DNA from: Cercis canadensis
Lineage: Eukaryota; Streptophyta; Magnoliopsida; Fabales; Fabaceae
Length of the DNA: 64,000 bases
Direction: 5' to 3'
Assembly (NCBI GenBank): GCA_003255065.1
Contig: QAOA01003630.1
Coordinates: 184,843 to 248,842 of the forward strand
Shown: positions 50,603-62,992 of the stretch, in pieces
How the letters are laid out: every line of letters begins with the position of its first letter
Numbering within the stretch: the first letter of the stretch is position 1
The notes under the pieces: model-generated
What the model was told of the DNA's origin: nothing
The model's input: only the letters and a program-made list of their open reading frames with translations
Databases searched by the model: none
Program-made: the position numbers and the translations under genes

Positions 50603-51111
50603 TCACATGAAACCAGGAGCAGGTGACGCCGAAGCAGAATGAACCGGATAAAGCTGATCTTCAAACACAGAAGCATTCTGCAAACATACAGCAAAATTGT
50701 CTTCAGGAACAGTGCCAGAAAAGCTGCTTTTGTAGGGTTTATCTGCAATGCCTGCATAACACAGCAGCTCACTTTAAATGAGACAGCAAGAGCAAGGACA
50801 TAACAACAGGCAATGGAACTCTTATTAAATAAAAATTGAATATAGGAACACCAAAAGAGCCCATGAAAATTCATATATGTAGTTCAACTTCAACCACATA
50901 TTCACACTTAAAACCAATTCCAAATATATAGAAATTAAATGTTTTATCAAACATATAATTACGTCTTTCCCATCTTTTCTCAAGAAAAGGAAAAGAAAAG
51001 TTGAGGAAGAAAAGAGCACAAGTCAGTAGCACTTAGATTCTTGGTAAGATAATTTCAAGATGAGACCATACCTTGACCTTCAGGAAAATTATCCTCCAAC
51101 TTGGTTGAATT
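50603..51111 (-). pseudogene. two 3'-terminal exons of an unidentified gene, unit 2
   Basis: Exons 51111-51072 and 50751-50603 on the minus strand. They match 42736-43244 at a constant offset of 7867 with no difference that I could see. Splice sites and frame are intact; upstream exons are not found. Confidence 0.45.
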
Positions 51112-51410
51112 CTGCAGAAAATAAAAGGAAGGGTAAATAAAATGTTCAACTTTCTTCCTTTTTGTGTGTGTGGAGCAGCTTGCATAAGGAGGCCCTCAAA
51201 CTAAAATGTAAAGATAGTGCCAAGTAATTTTATAACAAAAAGTTTTCAGCTGAAGGATTGAATTTAGAAAATTCCAGTGTTGTCAGTAGCCCGCCATGGC
51301 AGAATGGCCTGGCTCCCCAGGACCCTACGACCAAGCAAAGGGAGATGGTGACCAACTACAACAATTAGTTCTGTTCACCAAATATTTGCTTGGGAGTTGA
51401 AGTGGGGTTA

Positions 51411-51801
51411 AGCAGAAGGAAGCGTTAGAGAATTAAAGGAGGAACTTTCTTTGAGCACCGTGAGACCAGAAGAGAAAGAGAGAGAGAGAGAAGAAGAGAG
51501 GGAGAGAGAAGGAGAAAAAGAAAGGGAAGAAGCGGAGAGGGAAGAGTACCCAAAACGGCTTCGTTTTGGGGAGCACCTAAGTGGTGTGTCCACTTGGATG
51601 TCCAACATGACATTTAATAGTGCCACATCACTCTTTAACAGCCACATCATCATTTTCGTTAGTCAAGTTAGCAGAAGTTAGACGGAGAAATTTGATTGAA
51701 GCGAAATTTCATAAGTGAGGGACTACATTAAGAATACATTACATTGGGGGACTAAATTGAGAACGCCTAACATAATGAGGGATGAAAATGAAGTTTTACT
51801 C
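51411..51801. repeat. 390-base dispersed repeat, unit 2
   Basis: Equivalent of 43544-43934, same offset of 7867, apparently identical. Confidence 0.75.
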
Positions 51802-52739
51802 CCATTTTGAACTTAGGTAGTGGCTTAATGCAGAATTTAAGGACACTGCAATATTCCTTTACGAATGCTCACACTATTATAATGATTTGGATTCTTTTTT
51901 CTTTTTATTGGTAGTTTTTCCTATAACTTTGGATTTGAACATAGAACCCGCAAGCTTTGATAATGACCTCAGTACTACTTAACTATAAGTTGTTTAGTGA
52001 ATTCCTTTCTATTTAAATATGGCCAAAGTTAGTTATTTGTGTCAATTAACTAATATCTTTGTTTTGCTAGTCATACATATAGATATTTATTCTTTGGTGT
52101 TGAAGACCACAAGCTAAAAAATACAAAAGGAAAATGTCAAGCAGCTATACTTTTGTTTTCATAACCACCGTTGAATTATTTTATGGTCACTTTGTTTCAT
52201 CTAATAACTACATAAATTTCTCATAAAAAAGTTTGATATTCTGTGTCTTCAAGAATCTTAAACTCAATATTGATTTACTCTATAGTTAATTTGCTATGCT
52301 ATGATTGAATGTCATTGAATTTTTAGAACCTAAAAATTTATAAGACATTGATAAGATATTACTTTATTAATTGAGATTTTAATGAGGTTTTAATATTTAA
52401 GAAATTTAGTTTTGTATGACAACTTATTTTTTGAAGGACTTTTATAAAAATCTTCAACTCAATATTGATTTACTCTAGAACTGCTTGAACCATACCTCAC
52501 TACATCGAAAAACATACATTAGAACCACATAATGTGATGTGCTCTCAAGGATAACATTTTAAGACAACTTAATTATATATTTGTTTTTATTTTAATTTTC
52601 TGATTATTTGTAGTATTCGAAATTGGACTAAGCTAACAACGCTTAGAGCTTTTTCTTAATTGGACTAAATTGTGTTAAATTGTTAATGGATTTAATTCTT
52701 AAATCCTAATTGAACAAAAATAAAAACGTGTAAATTGTC

Positions 52740-53045
52740 ATGGAAGAGTATGGGAATGATGAATCTTGTACAAACTACTTTACTATTGCTCCAATTGCAG
52801 GGTTTCATAGACCATTGGGGTTTTTGACAAACAGTGAGATTGTTTTGGTAGACAAACATGGAGTAGTGGCATTATGTGATCCCCATACTCTAGACATTCA
52901 AGACCTTGGATTTTAGGCTCAGCCATATCAATTATTCCTTGCAATCTAAGGAGAGCCTTGTTTCATTAAAGAGGAGATGACCACAAAATCAAGCAGGGGT
53001 ATATTCCTTTGCTATATTTCCTCATTATAGAAATGGAAGGAAAAC
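52740..53045 (+). pseudogene. F-box C-terminal fragment, unit 2
   Basis: The frame from ATG at 52740 (MEEYGNDESCTNYFTIAPIA, then GVVALCDPHTLDIQDLGF) matches the last quarter of the F-box genes and ends early at a TAG. Weaker similarity continues to about 53045. It has no F-box, and the similarity starts abruptly at 52740. Confidence 0.8.
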
Positions 53046-53639
53046 GTATTAGTACAATTTGCAGTTGTACACTGTATTTGAGACCACAATAATGCGAGCG
53101 TAATTGTGTTATTGATGCAAAAGTTTCAGCATATATAAGAGGTTCAATTCCATACTTTCAAAAAAGAGAGGAAATAACAAAAGAAAAGAACTTTCAAAGG
53201 GAAACTTAACTTCTTATAAATTTAAAAAGCCTTCAAGAAACACAATTACTTGCATTTGAAACCCAATCAAAGAAATAAAATCATATAAGAAGCACAACTA
53301 TACAGGACCCTTAAGAAAAAAAGTAATTATTTCTAATAAACAAAGCAAAATTGCTGTTTCTCATTTTTCTACTGTTATTTAATGATTATTTTGGTAAGGT
53401 ACTACGTTAAAGTGTTATGCTGTTCACTTTTAGGACAAGGATTACTGTTATGAGGCAGTAAACATGGTCGAAATTATACCAAGTAATGAAAACCATTGAA
53501 TTAGACACTATTATCTTGTTTTATCATTAAATTTCTCATCACCAACTTAGAGTAAAATTTAAAATAACAGTTGCAGAGAACAGTAAAAGTCTAAACAACT
53601 AAACGCTTTTTACACATACAACCATTTTGAAATTGGGCT

Positions 53640-53892
53640 NNNNNNNNNNNNNNNNNNNNNNNNNNNNNNNNNNNNNNNNNNNNNNNNNNNNNNNNNNNNN
53701 NNNNNNNNNNNNNNNNNNNNNNNNNNNNNNNNNNNNNNNNNNNNNNNNNNNNNNNNNNNNNNNNNNNNNNNNNNNNNNNNNNNNNNNNNNNNNNNNNNNN
53801 NNNNNNNNNNNNNNNNNNNNNNNNNNNNNNNNNNNNNNNNNNNNNNNNNNNNNNNNNNNNNNNNNNNNNNNNNNNNNNNNNNNNNNNNNNNN
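53640..53892. other. assembly gap, 253 N
   Basis: Run of 253 N between the F-box fragment and the upstream region of F-box gene 2. Confidence 0.99.
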
Positions 53893-54349
53893 CTGGGATT
53901 TTATGAACTTAGCCCTCCTTTGGAATGAGCCAACCCTCTTTGACAGCTCTAACTATAGTACATAAACCTTAGTTATTTCATAGCTATTTAGCCTATAAAG
54001 CGAGCATTTAAGGAGTGATCATGACCCATTGTGACCTTAGGACCCATTTTTCCTTAAGTGCCTCATTAGAATATAGTAATTCCATTTCTTCATTTAACAA
54101 GAATTCTATCCCATAAAAAGTTCCAACATGATGCCTTTTGAAGGACAAAGTTTTAAATTGTATAAGCTACCCCAAGGTTCAAGAATCAAATAATAAAAAA
54201 AAAACCTCCAATATCAACACAACCAACAAATTTACATCTCAATAGAATAGTCATGTATAGAAAATTATGTCAAATAACAAATGAGTAATGGTATGTGGAC
54301 AGTACACTTAGAACAAAATTATTACCATATATATATATATATATATATA

Positions 54350-54644
54350 GAGCTGCTATTTTCACATTCTAGTTTGTTAATATCATACACTCTTAAATGT
54401 CTAAATATAATATGGACTAAGTTACCCTAATTTAGAAATAGAAAGTTTTTAAAATTGACTAATCATATATTCTCTTTCTAATTAAAAAATGAAGCTATAA
54501 CTAATAAGAGTTAGAAAGAATATTATGATTAGTCAAATTTTAAAAACTTTCTAGTTTTAAATGAAAATAATTTAGTATATATCATATTTAGACATTTAAG
54601 AGGTTGTGTCATTAGCTAATTAGAGTGTGTAAATAACGGCTCGC
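54350..54644. mobile_element. MITE, about 295 bp, inserted in a TA microsatellite
   Basis: The left arm (AGAGCTGCTATTTTCACA … TCTTAAATGTCTAAATATAA) pairs with the right arm (reverse complement contains AGCGAGCCGTTATTTACACA … CTCTTAAATGTCTAAATATG). TATATA tracts flank both sides (54329-54348, 54645-54662), as expected for insertion into a TA repeat. It lies 250 bases upstream of F-box gene 2. Confidence 0.75.
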
Positions 54645-54840
54645 TATATATATATATATATAATGGACACATTGCCATATTAATCTAAACTTCTATTTGA
54701 AAAATAACACTATTCATAAGAGTGACATGTTTTCCCGCACTTGTTGGGATAACATAGAATGTTCTTCGGCAAGAATTTTGAGCTAATATTGCCATACATG
54801 AGATCAATTAAAACAAGAGACTGCTATCTTGTTCAATAAA

Positions 54841-54849
54841 CATATATAG
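54841..54849 (+). promoter_or_regulatory. TATA box of F-box gene 2
   Basis: CATATATAG, 50 bases upstream of the ATG at 54891, same position as in copy 1. Confidence 0.5.
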
Positions 54850-54890
54850 ATTTTTCTTTCTTTCACGCAAGAAAGATAGAAACTAGAGAA

Positions 54891-56132
54891 ATGACAAGAA
54901 ACAGGGAAAAACTCCAAGATTTGGTGCCTGCCATTCTTTTAAGGTTACCCGTCAAATCTTTAATGCGATTCAAATGTGTTGAGAAATCTTGGTGCCATCT
55001 CATCCAAGACCCAAGCTTTGTATCCAAACATTATGTCTCCTTCAATGAGATGAACCTGAAATATGATGATCATTTCTTGGTTTCAGGAAAGTGTCCTTTC
55101 GACCCTTATGAGAACTACACAGTACTGGACCAAGACCTTTGTTTCCTCTCTATGATCTCCTTTGACCAAACAACAAACATCATGTCCTCCCCAAATTTTC
55201 TGGATTTAAACGACCTGCAAGATAATCATATGGAGGGTCTTCATTTTCAGGGTCCTTGCAATGGCATATATTTTGTAGAAACTAAGTCTTTCTACATGTT
55301 AATAAACCCTTCCATGAGAGAATTTAAAGTTATTCCTTTCCCAGAGATCACAGGCTCAATAATACTTCCGAGTTTTGGTTTCGATGCCAAGGCTAATGAA
55401 TTCAAAGTTGTTGTGATTTGTTTTAATCGTGCTGAGGGTATCACATATCACCTTTCTCGGAGAGCTGCAATATATCGTCTAAATTCTGATTCTGAAGGTT
55501 GGAGAGATGTCCTTAGCCCTGTGCCAAAACACAGGCGTTTGTACAGTTATGAAGCTCCATTTCTTCATGGATCGTGTCACTGGTTGGTTGGTTCTGAAGA
55601 AAGGATTATTATTGGATTTGACATGGTTGATCAAGTGTTCCGAGAAATAAGACTGCCAAATAATGATATTGATAGAGATGATGTTCACATGTTTGAGTTC
55701 AAGGAATGTGCTAGTGTGATTTATCATCAATATGTAGGACAAAGTCCTCCATATATCAAAGTATGGGTCATGGAAGAGTATGGGAATGAAGAATCTTGGA
55801 CAAACTACTTTACTATTGGACCCATTGTAGGAGTTTCTAAGCCGTTGGGGTTTTTGAGAAACAATGAGATTGTTTTGAGAGACGTAGATGGAGTAGTGGC
55901 ATTATGTGATCCCCATACTCTAGACATTCAAGACCTTGGATTTCAGGCTCAGAGTTTAGCCCTTGCAATCTACAAGGAGAGCCTTGTTTCATTTAGAGAA
56001 TATGACCTACAAAATCAAGCAGGGGTATATTCCTTTGCCATAGTTCCTCATCACGTATTCAAAATGCGTCTCCGGCCGCTGAAGGAGTCCAACTTGTGGT
56101 TTCGTTTTAGAAATGGCAAGAAAATGCATTAG
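54891..56132 (+). CDS. F-box protein with F-box-associated domain, copy 2
   Basis: Single-exon gene, 413 aa, with the same domain layout as copy 1 (F-box at about 8-48, then the FBA domain). I could find only four base differences across the coding region: one gives Thr77 in place of Ala, two look silent, and one turns the last Tyr codon into TAG, shortening the protein by one residue. The 111-base proximal promoter is shared with copy 1; further upstream it has a TA-rich MITE. With this near-identity the two could be recent paralogues or two alleles placed in series. Confidence 0.92.
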   Translation: MTRNREKLQDLVPAILLRLPVKSLMRFKCVEKSWCHLIQDPSFVSKHYVSFNEMNLKYDDHFLVSGKCPFDPYENYTVLDQDLCFLSMISFDQTTNIMSSPNFLDLNDLQDNHMEGLHFQGPCNGIYFVETKSFYMLINPSMREFKVIPFPEITGSIILPSFGFDAKANEFKVVVICFNRAEGITYHLSRRAAIYRLNSDSEGWRDVLSPVPKHRRLYSYEAPFLHGSCHWLVGSEERIIIGFDMVDQVFREIRLPNNDIDRDDVHMFEFKECASVIYHQYVGQSPPYIKVWVMEEYGNEESWTNYFTIGPIVGVSKPLGFLRNNEIVLRDVDGVVALCDPHTLDIQDLGFQAQSLALAIYKESLVSFREYDLQNQAGVYSFAIVPHHVFKMRLRPLKESNLWFRFRNGKKMH

Positions 56133-56940
56133 TAATGGATTGTATTTGTGGAATATTGTGGCTGTGATATACTTCAAAATTGCAAAATTACAGGTGCAAT
56201 TGTGTTTTTAGTGGTGAAATTTGAGATTTATTTCCAAACTGAACTTCTAGTGATATTTTTGTTGATGCAATGTATTATTGATGTATGTATTGTCTCTTTT
56301 GTTAATTGTACCCTCCTTGAGTTTTCAATTTTAATAATCTTTTATACTCAACTATTTTCGTCCTTCATTGCACATGACTGACTACTTGTTGCTTCCATTG
56401 CTTGTTTTTGCAAAGTTTCATCTTTATTAGCAAAATTAGACACTATTGTCTTGCTTTATCACGTGATTCCTCATCATCAACCTAAAGTAAAATGTAAAAT
56501 AACAGTTGCAAAAAATAGTAAAAGTCTAAACAACTAAAGGAAAATTACAGAAGCAACATGTCCTCCTCACAATATTTTTTCCAATACTAACTATATAATT
56601 AGAAATTAACAGAAAATACATTTGGAGGAGATTATCCCATTTACAATTACTACAGAGAAGGAAAGAAAGAGTTCTCCACACCCACATCTTTTTTTCAATA
56701 TGCCATACGACCTTATCACAAGCATCTCATTTTCTGATGCCATTTGTCAATTCCAAGGGTTCAAATTCAACACGTGTAGAGTATAAATTTGAAAACAAAG
56801 ATCAGGAAATGGAAAAGTAAAATGTTAAATTAAGAAATTATATTAGAAGCTTTTTGTGAAAATTTTAATGGGACAAGATGTAAGGAAGGAATTAAGTCAC
56901 TATGTTGGACTGGACTGAAATGGTTTGTCTTAATTGTCAG

Positions 56941-58068
56941 GGGCACGTGAATATGTAACTGCAATTAGAAAAACAGGACCTGATGATCTACGGAACTCCG
57001 CAATAGCTGGATTTGGAACTGGTGCTCTTCTTGGGCGTCTGCAAGGTTCAATTCTGCCACTGTGTGTGTGTGTGTGTTCCTGTGTGCTAGCAACTTTTGT
57101 CTGTCATAACTACATGGGAGTTCCAAATGCCTGCTCTTGATGGGGTCTTTTGTCAGATATTTTAATGAGATTTACTTCGATTATTTCTTATAATTTTTTT
57201 TTCCTTTAAATGAGCTATTTGCTTCAATTTAATTGTATCAGCATATTAATATATTATATATTCAGGACCATATGATAGCTCGTATGAGGCCTTATAGACT
57301 GCAATGATGTTGCAGAATGATATTTATAATCCTTTTCATGTTTAAACTTTCTTGCTCCTTTGTTTTCCAAAGTTGGATTTTCTTTTTCTTCATTTCTTCT
57401 TTTCTTTCTAATCATTCCAAAATTGGCATATGGTTTGGTATTAATACCTGGTTCAATAGGGCTTTTTATTGGGGGCCCTCATGCGATGAAAAATTAGACA
57501 TCAGCTGATCTGCAACTATTTTTCAATGAAGTAAGAAGAGAATGAAAGTCCTCATGAGTTTCCAAGTAAAATATTGCTCACTGTCTGTATTCCCATTCAT
57601 GTTTTCTTTGGTTTGGATCCTGTCTTTGCTTGGTGGTGGATTGAGTGTAGATATAATTGTCGTATAAATCTGGACTTCAATAAGCTAATAAGGCTACAAG
57701 GACTAAATCCTTACCTCTTACCTCAATTTTGTGGTTGATCTCCATCTCATATGACTTAAAAATTGTTTTTCATTTTTGGAATGTTAGGTGGTCCACTTGG
57801 CGCAGTCCAATACTCTATCGGCTTTGCTATTGTGGGGACAACAGCGGATTTTTCTGTTTCAAAGTTAAAACCTGTTTTGAGGGGCTACACTAAATCTATA
57901 TATCAGGGTAATGAGAATACACAGAAGAATCCTAGTTGGTTGAGATTGCCAGAGTGGTTTCCAATTCAAGTACTTGATGAGGAAGCCCTTGCTGCAAAAA
58001 GGGCTCAGGAAGAGCAATTCCTCGCACAGAGGGCAAGGATTCATGATCTAAGGAAAGAAGAATCCTGA
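56941..58068 (+). pseudogene. orphan Tim-like exons 3-4, unit 3
   Basis: 56941-57045 and 57788-58068. Splice sites and frame are intact, with substitutions including F-to-Y and T-to-I in exon 3, W-to-R in the NSAIAG helix region and R-to-Q in exon 4. No exons 1-2. Preceded on the same strand by F-box gene 2. Confidence 0.85.
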
Positions 58069-58619
58069 AACCTGTATATCCAAGTGAACGTAAAAGTCCT
58101 TGAATTTGTTGGTAATATAATGGATTTCCAGCCTGAATCACCAGCTTATGGGCAATGGCTTCGGCAGAGATTTTGCGAATGTTATGTAATAATTGACTCT
58201 CTTTCATTGGATTTTTTGTTAACTATGGCTTCTGACATCTTCTATTAAATAGATGAGGGAAACTAAAAGTATGTTGAAGAGTTTATAATCTTCAGAAAAT
58301 TGCTCCACATAGGTCTGTTTTGTGCTGTTGTTCATTAGGTCAAACATTTTGTTTTACTTTGTAGTGTTTTTTGGCCATTCCTTTTGCTTTGTATTGGATG
58401 ATACTTTTTTCAAGCAACTACACAATTCTAATTAAAGATGATAGTAACATTTCACATATTATCTCACCTTGTCTTTTCAATTGGGAGTAAGCCAGATATC
58501 ATTTCATCTCAGTTAAGAGGGTTGAGAGTCACATCCACCCAATAAGTCAAATGAATCTACATGTCTTCAATGAATGCTACACATGCTTTTGGGTTTGAAA
58601 ATTTATTTCTTTAACGAAA

Positions 58620-59461
58620 ATGGCTGAGCATGAAATCCAAGATCTTGAAAGTGTGGGAATCATACACCACCATTCCTCCATTTTCATTTTCCAAAAGAAT
58701 ATGATGGTTTCTCCAAATTCCTAACGGGCTTATCACTCCTACAATGGGTCCGATAGTAAAGTACTTTGTCCAAGATTTCATTACCTTGCTCTTCCATTAC
58801 CCAAACATTGAAGTATTTCTCATTTTCACTTTCTCGATTTGGATAAAACACCACACCAGCTGATTTCTTAAACTAAATTGGAACATTTTAAGATCATCTG
58901 TACAAATATGATAATTTTCTGAGGCACCTTTCAACCATAAACCCAATAATAAATTTATCATATTCATCAACTTAATTTGTATCCATTAGCCTTGGCATGG
59001 AAACCAAATCCAGGAACTGGTGGGATTTTTTATAAGAGGAATGAATAATTTTATATTCTCCCATGGAAGGGTTTATTAAGATGTAGGAAGATTCATTTGA
59101 TAGAAGATATATGCCATTGCGAGGACCCTGTAAATCACTAAGTTGCCGCTGAAAATGTAAATCCAGAAGATTTGGAGAGGACATGTTTGTTGCTTGGTCA
59201 AGAGAGAGGAAAGAAATGTTATGTGGTGAGAAGTAGTCAAGAGGGTTGGGATTATATAACTTTCCCACAACGAAGAGATTGTTATCGTACTTGATGCTTC
59301 AGGTTTATTTCGTTGAAGAAGTAATGTTTGTATATGAAGTTTGGGTCCTTGATGACATGACACCAGGATTTGTGAACACATTTAAATTGCATTAAAGATT
59401 TGACTAGTAGCCTTGAAAGAATGTGCACCATACCTGGTAGTTCTTCTCCGTTTCTTGTCAT
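58620..59461 (-). pseudogene. F-box pseudogene, unit 3 (ancestral, undeleted form)
   Basis: Minus strand from ATG at 59461 (MTRNGEELPGMVHILSRLLVKSLMQF … CHVIKDPNFIYKHY). It still has the 228 bases missing from the unit 1 and 2 copies, so it keeps the rest of the F-box. Frame shifts, stops and loss of the middle of the FBA domain disable it. Confidence 0.82.
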
Positions 59462-59775
59462 CCCTGCAGTTTCTTTGCTACATGCAATTAAGAAGGCAAA
59501 GTCAATGTTATGGAAGAACATTCTATGTTATAACATGCATCCCATGCTCTGTGAAGTTCAGATTGATGTAGAGATGTGTACATCAGTTTTTTCAATTAGT
59601 GATCTCCACCACAAAAACTGATCATATGGTAATAATTATGTTTGCTGTCCTCATCCATAACAAAATGATGTAGAGGATTTATTTATGTCTTCAATTGTAT
59701 ATTTCAAGACCAAAACAAAATGATGGAAATAGTGGGGGCATAAGGTTAAGAAATTCACCAAAGTCGTTAATGAAG

Positions 59776-61207
59776 ATAATTTGTCAAACTCTCCCTTAAG
59801 ATTTCAGAAACTAATCAATTTCGGATTTTGATATGCATATTTTTTTTCCCTCATATGCTCTCTCTCTCTCCCCTCCACCCCCCTTCCGCTCCCAACCACA
59901 AAAAAAAAAAAAAATCTAAGGCCAACACGTTTAAACTAGGTTTGGTTAGTCCAAAAAATAAAATAAAGTCGGATTGACTAGACCAATGCTCACCCATTTT
60001 TTACAGTAATCTTTGTCCTAAATTTGAAACAAGTTTTTTAGGAGTATGCTTGAACAAAGTAATTAGAAGGGGACTTCTTTATTTTTTATTTTAGTTTTAC
60101 TTATAGATAAATAGCGAATGCAATTGCGAGTAAGGGGATTCAAACTAAGAAAGGGAATGAAGAGACTAGCTTTATGACTGAGAGCACACTCCATTAAACT
60201 AGGTTGAGGGACCTTTGGATTGATAAGTTAGGATAGGAGAAGAGCTATAAAGTTACAATTTTCTAGGAATGATTAATATTGGAAAACAGGTGGGTTAAAT
60301 ATTTATTAGAGATAGTTTGGGCAATTGGGCAAGCATGGTTTGCGAGCAATGGCTATCAGATCTTTCTCTTTAGAGAAAATTGTTACCACAACTTGGTGAA
60401 GTGTAACCATTTTGAAGAGTAAAACCCCATTTTCATCCCTCATTATGTTGGGTGTTCTCAATTTAGTTCCTTAGTGCAATGTATTCTCAATTTAGTCATT
60501 CACTTATAAAATTTCGCTTCAATGAAATCTCTCCATCTAACTTTCGCTAACTTTATTGACGGAAATGCTGATGTAGCTGTTAAAAAGTGATGTGACACTG
60601 TTAAATGTCATACTGGACATCCAAGTGCACTTAGGTGCTACACAAAACGATGCCGTTTTGGGTACCCTTCCCTCTCCGCTTCTTCCCTTTCTTTTTCTCC
60701 TTCTCTCTCTCTCTCTCTCTTTCTCTTTTGGTCTCACGGTGCTCAAAGAAAGTTCCTCCTTTAATTCTCTAACGCTTCCTTCTGCTCCATATTTTCTTGA
60801 TTAGGCTTGCAAATGTCACTGCAAGTTGATGGCTGATTTTGGTAACCAAAGCAACCACTAGCCTTTGAGGATTCATTCAAACCAGAATTTCCCTCCTCCC
60901 CAGAACCTGCTAAGTGCAGAATCTATTAGTCTATTCTGAATAGCATTAAGGAAAACACTAAAACTATTACCATTTAACTCACATATAATGTCCTTCGACA
61001 ACATCCAATTATGAATCGGCAACAATTTCTTGCTGATGTATGGGTGAATATAACTAGAAGTTGCTTCTTTCTTTCTGCATTACAAAAAATAAAACTTAAC
61101 TTTTGAAAGAAGATGGTGACCTAGGCAAGTCACATTAAGGTTATGCTGTTATACACAATCAGAGACAGAAAGCAGTACATGCTGCAAATAACAAAAATAT
61201 CCACTTC
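59776..61207. other. unit-3-specific 1.4 kb
   Basis: Lies between sequences that are adjacent in units 1 and 2 (…TTAATGAAG and AAATTCTCACATG…). It contains a CT-rich tract and poly-A (59858-59915) and the inverted copy of the 390-base repeat. It may be original 3' sequence of the unidentified minus-strand gene, lost from the other units, or an insertion. Confidence 0.5.
60417..60786. repeat. dispersed repeat, inverted independent copy
   Basis: GAGTAAAACCCCATTTTCAT to CGCTTCCTTCTGCT, the reverse complement of the repeat at 62023-62411 with noticeable divergence and a longer CT tract. The homology stops sharply at both ends, so the repeat has moved or been copied as a unit. Confidence 0.75.
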
Positions 61208-61214
61208 GAAATTC

Positions 61215-61723
61215 TCACATGAAACCAGGAGCAGGTGACTCCGAAGCAGAATGAACCGTATAAAGCTGATCTTCAAACACAGAAGCGTTCTGCAAACATA
61301 CAGCAAAGTTGTCTTCAGGAACAGTGCCAGAAAAGCTGTTTTTGTAGGGTTTATCTGCAATGCCTGCATAACACAGCAGCTCACTTTAAACGAGACAGCA
61401 AGGGCAAGGACATAACAACAGGCAATGGAACTCTTATTAAATAAAAATTGAATATAGGAACACCAAAAGAGCCCACGAAAATTCATGTATGTAGTTCAAC
61501 TTCAACCACATATTCACACTTAAAACCAATTCCAAATATATAGAAATTAAATGTTTGATCAAACATATAATTACGTCTTTCTCATCCTTTCTCAAGAAAA
61601 GGAAAACAAAAGTTGAGGAAGAAAAGAGCACAAGACAGTAGCACTTAGATTCTTTGTAAGATAATTTCAAGATGAAACCATACCTTGACCTTCAGGAAAA
61701 GTATCCTCCAACTTGGTTGAATT
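61215..61723 (-). pseudogene. two 3'-terminal exons of an unidentified gene, unit 3
   Basis: Exons 61723-61684 and 61363-61215 on the minus strand, with intact splice sites and frame. Changes compared with units 1 and 2 are N to T in the first exon, and S to N, P to T and A to E in the second, plus silent ones. Frame length and stop are kept. Confidence 0.45.
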
Positions 61724-62022
61724 CTGCAGAAAATAAAAGGAAGGGTAAATAAAATGTTCAACTTTCTTCCTTTTTGTGTGTGTGGAGTAGCTTGCATAAG
61801 GAGGCCCTCAAACTAAGATGTAAAGAGAGAGCCAAGTAATTTTATAACAAAAAGTTTTCAGCTGAAGGATTGAATTTAGAAAATTCCAGTGTTGTCAGTA
61901 GCCCGCCATGGCAGAATGGCCTGGCTCCCTTGGACCCTACGGCCAAGCAAAGGGAGATGGTGACCAACTACAACAATTAGTTCTATTCACCAAATATTGG
62001 CTTGGGAGTTGAAGTGGGGTTA

Positions 62023-62411
62023 AGCAGAAGGAAGCGTTAGAGAATTAAAGGAGGAACTTTCTTTGAGCACTGTGAGACCAGAAGAGAAAGAGAGAGAGAG
62101 AAGAAGAGAGGGAGAGAGAAGGAGAAAAAGAAAGGGAAGAAGTGGAGAGGGAAGGGTACCCAAAACGACTTCGTTTTGGGGAGCACCTAAGTGGTGTGTC
62201 CACTTGGATGTCCAACATGGCATTTAATAGTGCCACATCACTCTTTAACAGCCACATCAGCATTTCCGTCAATCAAGTTAGCGGAAGTTAGACGGAGGGA
62301 TTTGATTGAAGCGAAATTTTATAAGTGAGGGACTAAATTGAGAATACATTGCATTGAGGGACTAAATTGAGAACGCCTAACATAGTGAGAGATGAAAATG
62401 AGGTTTTACTC
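62023..62411. repeat. 390-base dispersed repeat, unit 3
   Basis: Syntenic equivalent of 43544-43934. It forms an inverted pair with 60417-60786, separated by 1.2 kb. Confidence 0.75.
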
Positions 62412-62992
62412 CCATTTTGAACTTAGGTAGTGGCTTAATGCAGAATTTAAGGACACTGTGCAATATTCCTTTACGAATGCTCACACTATTATAATGATTT
62501 GGATTCTTTTTTCTTTTTATTGGTAGTTTTGCCTATAACTCTAGATTTGAACACAGAACCCGCAAGCTTTGATAATAATTTCAATACTACTTAGCTATAA
62601 ACTATTTAGTGAATTCATTTCTATTTAAATATGGCCAAAGTTAGTTATTTGTGTCAATTAACTAATATCTTTGTTTTGCTAGTCATACATATAGATATTT
62701 ATTCTTTGGTGTTGAAGACCACAAGCTAAAAAATACAAAAGGAAAATGAAGCAGCTATACTTTTGTTTTCATAACCACTGTTGAATTATTTTACGGTCAC
62801 TTTGTTTCATCTAATAACTATATAAATTTCTCATAAAAAAATTTGATATTCTGTGTCTTCAAGAATCTTAAAGTCAATATTGATTTACTCTATAGTTAAT
62901 TTGCTATGCTATGATTGAATGTCATTGAATTTTTAGAAGGTAAAAATTTATAAGACATTGATAAGATATTACTTTATTAATTGAGATTTAAT

